A stretch of 64,000 nt of DNA from SIG575 sp045542485 (GCA_045542485.1 JAZQLC010000066.1:1-64000); one strand, 5' to 3'; shown: positions 52,384 to 61,164, counted from the stretch's first letter. Made by a program: numbers and translations. Notes: generated by a model from the letters alone, not told the origin.

Positions 52384-52391
52384 TCTATGAT

Positions 52392-52420
52392 ATTTTATAC
52401 CCATATGCCTATCTTGTCAA
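52392..52420 (-). promoter_or_regulatory. rny promoter
   Basis: On the minus strand TTGACA (52420-52415), a 17-base spacer and TAAAAT (52397-52392). Confidence 0.8.
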
Positions 52421-52470
52421 GTGAAATTGGAAAAATAATGAATTCTTTATGAATAATTATTAAAAGAAAT

Positions 52471-52514
52471 AAAAAAATACCCCGAATATCAGAGCAAAGT
52501 CTGACATTCAGGGT
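52471..52514 (-). terminator. Terminator of the aromatic operon
   Basis: ACCCCGAATATCAGA (52479-52493) pairs over 15 bases, with two G-U pairs, with 52500-52514; on the minus strand it is followed by ATTTTTTT. It closes the tyrA-aroQ operon. Confidence 0.92.
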
Positions 52515-52558
52515 GTAAATTCCGTTGTCGCACATCGGTGATTGAAACCGCAAAACAA

Positions 52559-52984
52559 TTATAATTCCGTCAGATATTTTATTGCCTCGATGTAGCCCTC
52601 AAAGCCCATACCGATAAAGGATTTTTCTGCATAATATGAAACATATGAAAGGTGTCTGAAAGGCTCTCTTTCATTCACATCCGAAATATGCACCTCGCAT
52701 GTTCTGATGCCTACTGCTTTCAGCGCATCGAGGATTGCAACAGAAGTATGTGTATATGCTGCGGGATTGATGACAATGCCGTCTGTTTTTCCGTAAGACT
52801 GCTGAATTTTTGTCACGATATCGCCCTCATAATTTGACTGATAGATTTCTGCTTCAATACCCTTTTCACTGCAGAATGATGAAATCATATCGCACAAATC
52901 CTTGTATGTTTTTCTGCCGTAAATTTCAGGCTCACGGATTCCCAGCATATTGAGATTGGGTCCGTTAATTACTAAAATACGCAT
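52559..52984 (-). CDS. aroQ: 3-Dehydroquinate dehydratase, type II
   Basis: Third step of the shikimate pathway. 141 residues. INGPNLNMLGIREPEIYG carries the catalytic Tyr and Arg; INPAAYTHTSVAILDAL and EVHISDVNEREPFRHLSY carry the substrate-binding Asn and His. Last gene of the aromatic operon; its start overlaps the end of the aroE-aroK gene by 13 bases. Confidence 0.96.
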   Translation of the reverse strand: MRILVINGPNLNMLGIREPEIYGRKTYKDLCDMISSFCSEKGIEAEIYQSNYEGDIVTKIQQSYGKTDGIVINPAAYTHTSVAILDALKAVGIRTCEVHISDVNEREPFRHLSYVSYYAEKSFIGMGFEGYIEAIKYLTEL

Positions 52985-54192
52985 TTTTCCACCTCATCTG
53001 TTGTTATATTTTCGTCATCACTCACCTGCACGATAAAATCAGCAAGGGCTTTATAGACGGGATATCTGACTTTATGCATTTCTTTCAGTTTTTCTTCACT
53101 CTCTGATAAAGGTCTGCCCTCTGTGGCAAGAAATTGTAATTCTCTCTGAAGATAAACAATAACGGAGTTTTCTTTCAGTGAATTTCTGTTTTCTTCCCTC
53201 ATAACTGCGCCACCGCCTGTGGCAATTACCTGACCCAGCTTTTTCCCTGCCTCTTTCACGCATTCCGTTTCTGCATCTCTGAAATATTTTTCGCCCATCT
53301 GAGAAAAGATTTCGGGGATTTTTCTGTTTTCTTTTTCTTCGACCATACTGTCGGTATCAACAAATTCTCTTCCGAGACGCTTTGCAAGAAGCTTTCCTAC
53401 GGTTGTTTTCCCGCTTCCCGGCATACCGATGAGCACTATATTCCTCTCTTCTGCAAGAAGTGAAGAATAAACCCTGTCAATTTCTTCTTCCGGGATTGAT
53501 TTTTCCATAAACTGCTCTGCTGATTTCACAGCCTGAGCAACAAGCATCACAAGTCCGTTTGCCGACGGAATACGGAGCTCTTCCGCATCAAGGAGAAGCT
53601 GCGTTTTCAAAGGGTTATAAATCAGGTCAAGAACACATTCGCAGGAAGTAAATTTTTCAAGTGCGATAAGTCTTTCACCGTTGTGAGGATACATTCCCAC
53701 GGGAGTTGTGTTGACGATAATTTCAGCGTCATAATGACGGGAAATGTTTTCGTAATTGTTTTCACCTTTTCTTGAAACAACAACAACCTCTCTCGCACCC
53801 TCGTCTTCTGCAACGCATCTTACGGTAAGTGACGCACCGCCACTTCCGAGAACGAGAACTTTTTTGTTTTCAAAAGATGCACCTGACCTTTTAGCCATAT
53901 AAGAAAAGCCGAAATAATCGGTGTTATCTCCGTAGAGTGTGCCGTCACTTCTTCTGATACAGGTGTTCACGCTGCCGATTCTTTCCGCTCTTTCCGACAC
54001 CTCATCACAAGCCTTGTACGCCTCAACCTTATAGGGTATTGTCACATTATAACCTTTCAGGGTTTTGTCTGAAAAAAATTCTTCCAACTCATCAGGCTCT
54101 CTGCAGAAAAGTTCATACGAATATGAACCCAGCTTTCCGTGAATCTGCGGCGAAAGACTATGTCCTAATTTTCTGCCAAGTAAACCGAACAT
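52972..54192 (-). CDS. aroE-aroK: Fused shikimate dehydrogenase and shikimate kinase
   Basis: 406 residues. Residues about 1-245 are shikimate dehydrogenase (LGHSLSPQIH, GYNVTIPYK with the catalytic Lys, DNTDYFGF, NADP loop VLGSGGASLT). Residues about 250-406 are shikimate kinase (GMPGSGKTTVGKLLAKRLG P-loop, FVDTD, IFSQMGEKYFRDAE, ATGGGAV, EGRPL). Both sets of catalytic residues look intact, so one chain should do steps four and five of the pathway. Because the parts remain in frame without a linker stop, this is a real fusion, not a misread overlap. Confidence 0.95.
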   Translation of the reverse strand: MFGLLGRKLGHSLSPQIHGKLGSYSYELFCREPDELEEFFSDKTLKGYNVTIPYKVEAYKACDEVSERAERIGSVNTCIRRSDGTLYGDNTDYFGFSYMAKRSGASFENKKVLVLGSGGASLTVRCVAEDEGAREVVVVSRKGENNYENISRHYDAEIIVNTTPVGMYPHNGERLIALEKFTSCECVLDLIYNPLKTQLLLDAEELRIPSANGLVMLVAQAVKSAEQFMEKSIPEEEIDRVYSSLLAEERNIVLIGMPGSGKTTVGKLLAKRLGREFVDTDSMVEEKENRKIPEIFSQMGEKYFRDAETECVKEAGKKLGQVIATGGGAVMREENRNSLKENSVIVYLQRELQFLATEGRPLSESEEKLKEMHKVRYPVYKALADFIVQVSDDENITTDEVEKCVF

Positions 54193-54194
54193 AT

Positions 54195-55346
54195 TCAGTC
54201 CTCCGTGTAGCTACCGAGATATGTAAAGTTTTCGCTGTCCTTGTCAAGCTCGGCAATAAGACTTTTCAGTTCCTCACTGTAAATGAACTCGTCAATATCG
54301 AAATAGAACATAAATTCAAAGTTACTTCCGGGGATGGGACGGCTTTCAAGCTTTGTCATATTAAGTCCCAGCGCAGTGAAACGGGCAATTATATTATAAA
54401 GTGAACCCGGTCTGTGGGCAACAGACATCATCATACTTGTCTTCTTTGCACCGGGATAAATTTCAAGATTCTTTGAAATGAGAATGAAGCGGGTATAATT
54501 GTTACCGCTGTTCTGAACGCCTGACGCAATAGCCTTGAGCGAATAAAGTTCAGCGCAATCCTTTGAGCCGATTGCCGCAGCGTCAGACCTGCCACTTGCA
54601 GAAACAATTTTCGCTGCCTCGGCTGTGTTTTTGCAGACTGTCACCTTAACATCGGGACCTAAGGATGCTATGAATTTTGAGCACTGATTTATTGCCTGTT
54701 CGTGAGAGAAAATCTCCTTAATATCTGAAAGGGCAACACCTGAATTTGTAAGAAGCGCGTGTTCAATGAAAAGCTTTGTACTGTGGACAATGTAAAACTT
54801 ATATTTCGCCATAAGGTCGTAGACACTATCAACAGACCCTGCGTTACTGTTTTCAATGGGCAGAACACCGTAACGGCACTCTCCTCTGTCAACAGCCTTG
54901 AAAACATCGTCAAAGTTGGGATAATACCTGATTTCGGGATATTTGAACATTTTGTCACAAGCGTGTTGTGAATACGCTCCCTCCACACCCTGACAGGCAA
55001 CAACTGCTCTTTCGGGACGAAGAACGGGTGTTGAAGAAATTATAGAATCAATTTTATTCCTGATGGGCGAAGAGTTGTTCATTCTTTTTCTCTGATAAGA
55101 ACGGCTCAGGTCAAACATAGTTGTGTAGAGAGTTTTTGTATAAGGAACAAATTCATCAGACACCTCTGATGTAACCTTGTTTATAACCTTTCTTTCTCTC
55201 TCAGCATCGAAGACCGCAAGTCCGTTTTCGACTTTATAGTCGGCGATAGCTGCTGATATTTCCATTCTTTCCTGAAAAAGCTTTGTAATTTCAGAATCAA
55301 TTCTGTCAATATTATTTCTAAGTTCATCTATATTCATTTCTCTCAC
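54195..55346 (-). CDS. pheA: Bifunctional chorismate mutase/prephenate dehydratase
   Basis: 383 residues. N-terminal chorismate mutase (IDELRNNIDRIDSEITKLFQERM, about 1-90), prephenate dehydratase (about 108-290; GVEGAYSQHACDKMF, VLPIENSNAGSV, NTRFILISKNL-type region), and a C-terminal ACT domain with the Phe-binding HRPGSLYNI and KLESRPIPGSNFEF motifs. It should be feedback-inhibited by phenylalanine. Two bases after the aroE-aroK start region in the operon order. Confidence 0.96.
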   Translation of the reverse strand: MREMNIDELRNNIDRIDSEITKLFQERMEISAAIADYKVENGLAVFDAERERKVINKVTSEVSDEFVPYTKTLYTTMFDLSRSYQRKRMNNSSPIRNKIDSIISSTPVLRPERAVVACQGVEGAYSQHACDKMFKYPEIRYYPNFDDVFKAVDRGECRYGVLPIENSNAGSVDSVYDLMAKYKFYIVHSTKLFIEHALLTNSGVALSDIKEIFSHEQAINQCSKFIASLGPDVKVTVCKNTAEAAKIVSASGRSDAAAIGSKDCAELYSLKAIASGVQNSGNNYTRFILISKNLEIYPGAKKTSMMMSVAHRPGSLYNIIARFTALGLNMTKLESRPIPGSNFEFMFYFDIDEFIYSEELKSLIAELDKDSENFTYLGSYTED

Positions 55347-55347
55347 C

Positions 55348-56418
55348 TCAGAGATTCATTATTGCAATAGCCGCAATCGCTTCAATACACGGTACAGCTC
55401 TGGGTACAATACAAGGGTCGTGTCTGCCTTTGACAACGAGATTTTCATCTTCGCAGGTCTGCATATTCACTGACCTCTGCTCTTTGCCGATTGACGGTGT
55501 AGGCTTCACTGCAACACGAAAAACAACGGGCATACCTGATGTAAGACCACCTAAAGCGCCACCGTGATTGTTAGTTTCCGTTATAATATTGTTACCCGAA
55601 TTGTTACCCGAAAAACGGAAAGGGTCATTATTCTGTGAGCCGAGAAGATCTGCACATTCAAAACCTGCTCCGAATTCAATGCCTTTGACCCCGGGAATAG
55701 CAAAAGCTGCACGGCTGATAGTGTTTTCAACGCCGTCAAACATAGGCTCACCGAATCCGATAGGCATTCCTGTAATTGCACATTCAATAACACCGCCTAC
55801 GGAATCCTGATTCTGTCTTGCCTCTTCAATTTTTTCAAGCATCTTCTTTCCTTGTTCATCATCAATTACGGGAAAATCCTTTTCATCCACCGATGCAAAA
55901 TCCACATTCACGGGATTATATCTTTCATCTGCGATTCCACAGATTCTTTCTATATGCGCACCGATTTTTATACCTTCATTTTCAAGGAACTGCATAAATA
56001 CCGCCCCTGCAAAACAGATAGGTGCCGTAAGTCTGCCCGAAAACTGTCCGCCGCCACGGATGTCGTTCTCGTAATCGAACTTGACAAATGCAGTAAAATC
56101 CGAGTGACCGGGACGGGGCACAAGCTTAATGTTGTCGTAATCGGCAGAGCGTGTGTCGTGGTTCCCGATTATTGCACACAAAGGAGCACCACAAGTTACT
56201 CCGTTAACAACACCTGAAATAATCTTCGGCATATCCTCTTCTTTTCTCTGTGTTGAAAAATCATTCCTGCCAGGTGCTCTTCTCTCCATAAACTTATAAA
56301 TTCTGTCCATATCAAGCTTTTTTCCTGCAGGAAGCCCGTCAATCACAACACCGATTGCCTCAGAATGGGATTGACCGAATACTGTTATTTTATATCTTTC
56401 TCCAAAACTATTGGACAT
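55348..56418 (-). CDS. aroC: Chorismate synthase
   Basis: FMN-dependent last step to chorismate. 356 residues from the ATG at 56418, chosen because GGAGGT lies just upstream and MSNSFGERYKITVFGQSHSEAIG is the natural start; the upstream extension overlaps aroA. Signatures GRNDFSTQRKEEDM, RPGHSDFTAFVKF and GGQFSGRLTAP are present. Overlaps the end of aroA by 11 bases. Confidence 0.96.
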   Translation of the reverse strand: MSNSFGERYKITVFGQSHSEAIGVVIDGLPAGKKLDMDRIYKFMERRAPGRNDFSTQRKEEDMPKIISGVVNGVTCGAPLCAIIGNHDTRSADYDNIKLVPRPGHSDFTAFVKFDYENDIRGGGQFSGRLTAPICFAGAVFMQFLENEGIKIGAHIERICGIADERYNPVNVDFASVDEKDFPVIDDEQGKKMLEKIEEARQNQDSVGGVIECAITGMPIGFGEPMFDGVENTISRAAFAIPGVKGIEFGAGFECADLLGSQNNDPFRFSGNNSGNNIITETNNHGGALGGLTSGMPVVFRVAVKPTPSIGKEQRSVNMQTCEDENLVVKGRHDPCIVPRAVPCIEAIAAIAIMNL

Positions 56419-57592
56419 AGCAAATACCTCCAAGCTTTTTATAATCCTCAAAAAATTCAGGATATGATTTTCTGACAGCCTCAGCACCGTCAATTATAAC
56501 CTTACCCTCTGAAAAAACGGCACCGATTGCAGCTGCCATTACAATTCTGTGGTCATTAAAGGACGAAACTCTGCCGCCTCTGAGGATGGATGTGCCGCAG
56601 ATTTTTATTGTACTGTCCGTGCCCTCTGCCATTCCGCCGAGAGCATTTATCATTGTGACTGTTGACTCTATTCTGTCGCTTTCCTTGATTCTGAGTCTCT
56701 CCGCATTTACGAAGATTGTTTCGTCCTCTCTCACTGCTGCTTTTACAGCGAGAACGGGTACCAAATCGGGAATATCTGACACATCAACAGTAATTCTGCC
56801 TTTTTTATTCTCAAGCTTTCCAAGAAGAGCAACTACTTTTCTGTCCCCTTGCTCTGAGTTTTCATCAAGTCCGTTCACTTTCACTCCTGCCGCAAGAAAG
56901 AAAGCCGAATTGGACCAGTCTCCCTCTGCGGTGAGCACGGCAGGTGAAAAGCTTTTGTCTGGCACGATGAATGTGTTTCCTTTCACTTCAACCTTTACGC
57001 CGAATTTTTCCATAACTGAAAGCGTTATATCTATATAGGACCTTGACTGAACAGTGCCCGTAAGATGAATTTCTCCGCCTCCTGCCTGAGGAAGAGAAAG
57101 AAGAAGACCTGTCACAAACTGAGATGAAACGGAGCCATCGAGAATGTAGACGCCTTTTTCAAGCTTTCCTGAAATTTCAACAGGAAATGTGTCACTGACA
57201 CTTACACCGTGATTTTTCATTTCATCGGTAAGTATCTTCATCGGTCTTTCCGGAAGTCTGCCGCTGCCGGTAAAAACAGCACTTTTTCCCAGCGATGCAC
57301 ACACGGGAACAAGAAAACGAAGAGTTGACCCGCTTTCTTTACAGTCTACAAGACATTTTCCCGTATCTTTTATAGGATTGACAATAAATGTGTTTCCCTT
57401 TTTTTCAATATCCGCGCCCATACTCCTGAGTGCTGACGCCGTCGCCTCTATATCAACAGATGTTGTATTCGTTGTAATTTCGCTTTTTCCGTCAGCCAGA
57501 GCTGCACAGATTAACATTCTGTGGACAACTGACTTTGAAGCGATTGCATCAATTTCCCCCGTCAGCTTATGGGGTGTTATTTCTGCTACCAT
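56408..57592 (-). CDS. aroA: 3-Phosphoshikimate 1-carboxyvinyltransferase (EPSP synthase)
   Basis: 394 residues from ATG 57592 (CTGGAG eight bases upstream); a GTG at 57601 that overlaps the aroB stop is the alternative. SKSVVHRMLICAALADG (PEP/shikimate-binding Lys and Arg), KESGSTLRFLVPV, GSGRLPERPM and LRIKESDRI are the standard motifs. The residue pattern around ESGSTLRF is the class typical of Gram-positive EPSP synthases; inhibitor sensitivity cannot be told by eye. Confidence 0.96.
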   Translation of the reverse strand: MVAEITPHKLTGEIDAIASKSVVHRMLICAALADGKSEITTNTTSVDIEATASALRSMGADIEKKGNTFIVNPIKDTGKCLVDCKESGSTLRFLVPVCASLGKSAVFTGSGRLPERPMKILTDEMKNHGVSVSDTFPVEISGKLEKGVYILDGSVSSQFVTGLLLSLPQAGGGEIHLTGTVQSRSYIDITLSVMEKFGVKVEVKGNTFIVPDKSFSPAVLTAEGDWSNSAFFLAAGVKVNGLDENSEQGDRKVVALLGKLENKKGRITVDVSDIPDLVPVLAVKAAVREDETIFVNAERLRIKESDRIESTVTMINALGGMAEGTDSTIKICGTSILRGGRVSSFNDHRIVMAAAIGAVFSEGKVIIDGAEAVRKSYPEFFEDYKKLGGICYVQ

Positions 57593-57597
57593 ATTAT

Positions 57598-58641
57598 TCA
57601 CTCCAGCATTTCTGCAAATTTGTCAAGCGAAAGCTTAACTCTGACGCATTTTCCCATTTTTTCGGGAACAATGAACGAGATTGTTTTCCCCTCAATTTTT
57701 TTGTCACTTCCTGCAAAAGATGAAAGCGTTTTCAGTGAATAGGGACAAAATGTTTTCAGTAAATTCTTCTCACAGGCAGTTCTGATTTCCTCTGCAATAT
57801 TACATTCTGTAAGGTTGTTTTTGTTGGAAATCTCCGACGCAAGGACCATTCCCATAGCAACAGCAGTGCCGTGCGAAATCCGGAATTCACTTTCCGCCTC
57901 AATTGCGTGTCCGAGCGTATGACCGAAATTAAGAAGCTGTCGTTTTCCCGTGTCGAATTCGTCTTCGCCTACGATATCCCTTTTTATTTCCACGCATCTT
58001 GCGATGATTTCTTCAAGATTTTCTTTTACATTTCCGTCCTTTACGAGATTGAACAAATCTTCATCAGCAAGAACACCGTATTTAATAACCTCTGCCATTC
58101 CGTCGGCAAATATTTCATCTGTAAGAGTTTCAAGAAGCTCTGTATCACAAAGAACAAGCTCGGGCTGATTGAAAACTCCTGCAAGATTTTTTCCTGCTTT
58201 GAGATTTACTGCAGTTTTTCCGCCTACCGATGAATCCACGGCTGAAAGAAGTGTTGTGGGCATCCCTATAAGGTGTATGCCTCTGAGAAACAGTGCTGCC
58301 GCCAGACCTGTCAGGTCACCCGTCACTCCTCCACCAAGAGCGATAAGCACATCGCTTTTTGTAAAACGCTTTTCTGCAAGTTCTTCAAGAAGCGAAAAAA
58401 GGACATCCGGTGACTTTGACTTCTCTCCTTCGGGGAAAACAAAGCAGTCATTCTCGATTCCGTTTTCAGTCAGTTTCTTCTGAATTTTTTCAAGATGCAG
58501 GGATGAAACACGGCTGTCAGTGACAATCATAGCCTTTGCTGAAGAAAACATTTCCTTTATCTTCGACGGAAGGATTTCTCTTGCTCCGCATCCGATTATT
58601 ACATCGTAGCATCTTGACGCATCCACTTTTACGGTTTTCAT
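57598..58641 (-). CDS. aroB: 3-Dehydroquinate synthase
   Basis: Second step of the shikimate pathway, NAD and zinc dependent. 347 residues. LIALGGGVTGDLTGLAAALFLRG, PTTLLSAVDSSVGGKTAVNL, AEVIKYGV and LNFGHTLGHAIE (zinc histidines) are intact. It starts two bases after the tyrA stop. Confidence 0.97.
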   Translation of the reverse strand: MKTVKVDASRCYDVIIGCGAREILPSKIKEMFSSAKAMIVTDSRVSSLHLEKIQKKLTENGIENDCFVFPEGEKSKSPDVLFSLLEELAEKRFTKSDVLIALGGGVTGDLTGLAAALFLRGIHLIGMPTTLLSAVDSSVGGKTAVNLKAGKNLAGVFNQPELVLCDTELLETLTDEIFADGMAEVIKYGVLADEDLFNLVKDGNVKENLEEIIARCVEIKRDIVGEDEFDTGKRQLLNFGHTLGHAIEAESEFRISHGTAVAMGMVLASEISNKNNLTECNIAEEIRTACEKNLLKTFCPYSLKTLSSFAGSDKKIEGKTISFIVPEKMGKCVRVKLSLDKFAEMLE

Positions 58642-58643
58642 TT

Positions 58644-59474
58644 TTACTTCGCCTGCCTTTTGCTCTCTGCACCCTCTTCGAGAAGTGCCTCAAGCTTTTC
58701 TTTATCTTTTTCTTTGATTGTATCGCTGTATTTTTTCAGGTTTTCAATAAGAATGTCAATTTCAGATGCAAGGAAATCTGCATTTTCAAGGAAAAGCTCT
58801 GTCCACATTTTTGCGTTCAGCTTTGAAATTCTCGTCATATCCTTATAGCTTCCCGCCGAAAAACCTCTCTGCTTGTACGCTTCGGGACTTTTGACATATG
58901 CATTGGAAATCACGTGAGGAAGCTGCGATGTAAATGCGATGATCTTATCGTGTTCCTCGTCAGTTGTAATTTTAACCGTACCGAAGCCGACACTGAGAAA
59001 AAATTCCTTAAGGTCATAAACAATCTTTTCAGGTATATTCTCCTCGGGAGTAAGAATCATTGATGCACCCCTGAACATACTGGCACGGGAATATGCATAG
59101 CCCCAGCTCTGAGTACCTGCCATAGGATGACCGCCCACGAATGTAAACTGACAGTTTCGTGTGATTTCTCTCATTTTGTCGCAGACAAATCTCTTTACAC
59201 CGCAACAATCCACCACAATTGCACCTTTGCCGATTTTATCCTTGTTCTCTTCAATAAAAGCAACTGCAGTTTCAGGGTAAAGGGAGATGAGAATCAGGTC
59301 GCACTGAGAAATATTTTCCTCAGTCATTATCTCGTCATATGCACCATCTTGCTTTGCATTTTTCAGCACTTCAGACGAAATGTCAGAGACATAAACCTGA
59401 TGAGATGTCATTTCCTTTATGGCTCTTGCAAATGAGCCACCGATAAGACCTAAACCTACTACTCCTACTTTCAT
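58644..59474 (-). CDS. tyrA: Prephenate dehydrogenase
   Basis: Makes 4-hydroxyphenylpyruvate for tyrosine. 276 residues from ATG 59474 (GAGGTG six bases upstream; an upstream TTG is less likely). Rossmann loop VGLGLIGGSFARAI, and the conserved GGHPMAGTQSWGY and FTSQLPHVISNAY motifs. No C-terminal ACT domain is present, so tyrosine feedback of the type seen in longer TyrA proteins is unlikely. First structural gene of the operon, directly behind the attenuator terminator. Confidence 0.95.
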   Translation of the reverse strand: MKVGVVGLGLIGGSFARAIKEMTSHQVYVSDISSEVLKNAKQDGAYDEIMTEENISQCDLILISLYPETAVAFIEENKDKIGKGAIVVDCCGVKRFVCDKMREITRNCQFTFVGGHPMAGTQSWGYAYSRASMFRGASMILTPEENIPEKIVYDLKEFFLSVGFGTVKITTDEEHDKIIAFTSQLPHVISNAYVKSPEAYKQRGFSAGSYKDMTRISKLNAKMWTELFLENADFLASEIDILIENLKKYSDTIKEKDKEKLEALLEEGAESKRQAK

Positions 59475-59490
59475 TCCGGGCACCTCACTC

Positions 59491-59525
59491 AAAAAAATAT
59501 CCCACAGTAAATTTTACTGTGGGAT
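59491..59525 (-). terminator. Attenuator terminator before tyrA
   Basis: On the minus strand ATCCCACAGT (59525-59516) pairs perfectly with ACTGTGGGAT (59508-59499), extendable through the A/T loop, and is followed by seven Ts (59497-59491). It sits inside the leader, only 17 bases before the tyrA ATG. Its 5' arm (ACAGTAAAAT, 59520-59511) can pair instead with GTTTTGCTGT at 59573-59564 in the leader reading frame, ten bases with two G-U pairs. Confidence 0.92.
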
Positions 59526-59557
59526 TTGAAAATCTGATATAAAAATCTTTTTCAATC

Positions 59558-59647
59558 TCAATTACAGCAAAACTTACCGGACCTTACCGAAAAACCGATA
59601 AAGTAAAAGTAAAAGTAATAAAATGCTGTACGGATTGACTTGAACAT
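59558..59647 (-). CDS. Phe/Tyr-rich leader peptide of the aromatic operon
   Basis: A 29-codon ORF, ATG at 59647 to TGA at 59558, with AGGAGAG ten bases upstream and 27 bases from the predicted transcript start. Residues 9-16 are FYYFYFYF (59623-59600), then IGF; the peptide starts MFKSIRTA and ends GKFCCN. Ten of 29 residues are Phe or Tyr after residue 8. The stop codon lies right behind the predicted antiterminator strand, so a ribosome that finishes the peptide would cover that strand and let the terminator form; one stalled at the Phe/Tyr codons would not. This is the arrangement of ribosome-mediated attenuation such as E. coli pheL, but here ahead of tyrA. Confidence 0.88.
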   Translation of the reverse strand: MFKSIRTAFYYFYFYFIGFSVRSGKFCCN

Positions 59648-59680
59648 TCTACATTCTCTCCTGCTCAAAAGATTATTGAA

Positions 59681-59709
59681 ATTATATCACCGTACTTTTA
59701 CCTTGTCAA
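59681..59709 (-). promoter_or_regulatory. Promoter of the aromatic operon
   Basis: On the minus strand TTGACA (59709-59704), a 17-base spacer and TATAAT (59686-59681): a perfect consensus, with the start near 59674. A strong constitutive promoter fits control by attenuation downstream. Confidence 0.9.
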
Positions 59710-59734
59710 GACTTTTCTGAATATTTATACAAAT

Positions 59735-61132
59735 TTATGCAGAATAGAATTCAAGCTTTTTGAGTGTTGCAAAGCCTCTCGTTTTCTCGATTACTATTTT
59801 CACTGAGCTTGTTATTACAGGCTTTTTAGGAACAATAAGCCTTCTTGAACCGACAGTTGTATGACTTTCGGCTTTTTTATATTTTCTGCCCTCAAGTGTA
59901 TAAATTGAAAATTCTTCAATCTGCTGACCCGTTCTGATATTTTCGCAAAGCTCAATAAGCCTGATGATCTTCTCTTCGCCGAAGTTCACGGTAATTTCGA
60001 TTTTATCTTCTGTTTTTCCTGAACAGTAATATGTATCTTCATCATTTTTAAGGTTTTCTGCAGATTCTCCGCCGTGTGACGCAGTAATTTCCGACTGTTT
60101 CATAATAGGTTTATTCATCAGAATTTCCATATCGGCACCGAAGGAACGGAGTGTCACACTCTCTTCCGGATGGATTCTTCCGCATCGGTCAATCGGTATT
60201 CCGATCTGGAGAACACCACCTGCACCCGTAACCATAAAATAGATATCCTTCAGTCTCTGAAGAAACATCGAACGCATATCCTGTTCTCTGTCATAAAAAA
60301 GACTCTCACGCATTGAAACATCAGCAAAATACGGATGCCAACAAAGTGAATTTGCATTTTTAAGAGCTTTACGGCTTCCAAGGTCAAGCTCCATTTTTCC
60401 TGAGAAATCTTTTTTTCTGAATGTATGTTCACGGCTCTCATCGATTTTCATTATTTTCTGATAGCTGCAGACAGGCTGAAGCACATTCCACTCAGCAGTT
60501 CTGACAACAAGACTTGTATTACCAAGATGTCTTGCATCGGGTCCGTTTGAAATGACTGTTTCAGGACTGATTCTGCGGATGTGCTCACAGATTTTTTCTA
60601 TATCAACTGAAACATTTTCTCTGCCCGTGTCAAGCTTCACTTCATAAATTTCGCCGTAGGAGGTAAGCAGTTCTTCAAGCTGGTCAAGAATAAGTTTTTC
60701 AAATTCTTCACCTGTTTTTTCTGTGTTTCTGTCGCAGAGTGAAAAACTGAAACCGAATTTCATCCCCTGCTTTCTGCATTCCTCTGAAAGTTCTTTTATA
60801 ATGTCACCGTCTCCGTCAAGATAAGGTGAGGAAGCTACTGAATATTCTGTTGTTTTTGTTCTCCACAGACAGAAGCCGTCGTGATGCTTAGCTGTGATAA
60901 GAATACCTTTGATTCCTGCAAAAGCACAGGTTTCCACCCAGGAGGCAACATCAATATCCGTAGGATAAAACGCCTTAGCCTCTGTTTTTCCGTCTCCCTC
61001 ATCAACAGATACAAAAGTGTTCACTCCGAAGAAAAGATGGGCGACAAAGTCGGTTTCCTGCCAGAGAAGCTGTCTTTCCTCAGGCACAACCTTGTTTGCG
61101 TATTCTGCAATCACGGATTTTTTTCCAAACAT
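59735..61132 (-). CDS. Alpha-L-fucosidase-like protein (GH29)
   Basis: 465 residues, no signal peptide, so cytoplasmic. GH29 pattern: LLWQETDFVAHLFFGVNTF, GIKGILITAKHHDGFCLW, and YGEIYEVKLDTGRENV, where Asp is the likely nucleophile. The C-terminal third is a discoidin/F5-8-like domain (CENIRTGQQIEEFSIYTLEGRKYKKAE). It would release fucose from imported host-type glycan fragments, though no fucose catabolic genes are nearby. Divergent from the HAD gene. No terminator is seen between it and the aromatic operon promoter. Confidence 0.85.
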   Translation of the reverse strand: MFGKKSVIAEYANKVVPEERQLLWQETDFVAHLFFGVNTFVSVDEGDGKTEAKAFYPTDIDVASWVETCAFAGIKGILITAKHHDGFCLWRTKTTEYSVASSPYLDGDGDIIKELSEECRKQGMKFGFSFSLCDRNTEKTGEEFEKLILDQLEELLTSYGEIYEVKLDTGRENVSVDIEKICEHIRRISPETVISNGPDARHLGNTSLVVRTAEWNVLQPVCSYQKIMKIDESREHTFRKKDFSGKMELDLGSRKALKNANSLCWHPYFADVSMRESLFYDREQDMRSMFLQRLKDIYFMVTGAGGVLQIGIPIDRCGRIHPEESVTLRSFGADMEILMNKPIMKQSEITASHGGESAENLKNDEDTYYCSGKTEDKIEITVNFGEEKIIRLIELCENIRTGQQIEEFSIYTLEGRKYKKAESHTTVGSRRLIVPKKPVITSSVKIVIEKTRGFATLKKLEFYSA

Positions 61133-61164
61133 AAATATACTTCCTCATTATAATTAATAATTAC

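Noticed and set aside
52195..52404. Minus-strand ORF covering the rny leader
   Set aside because: Its start lies upstream of the predicted rny -10 and it runs in another frame over the rny start; no ribosome binding site.
59475..59709. T-box riboswitch before tyrA
   Set aside because: No T-box sequence (AGGGTGGNACCGCG-like) and the leader is too short for stem I. The Phe/Tyr leader peptide explains the terminator better.
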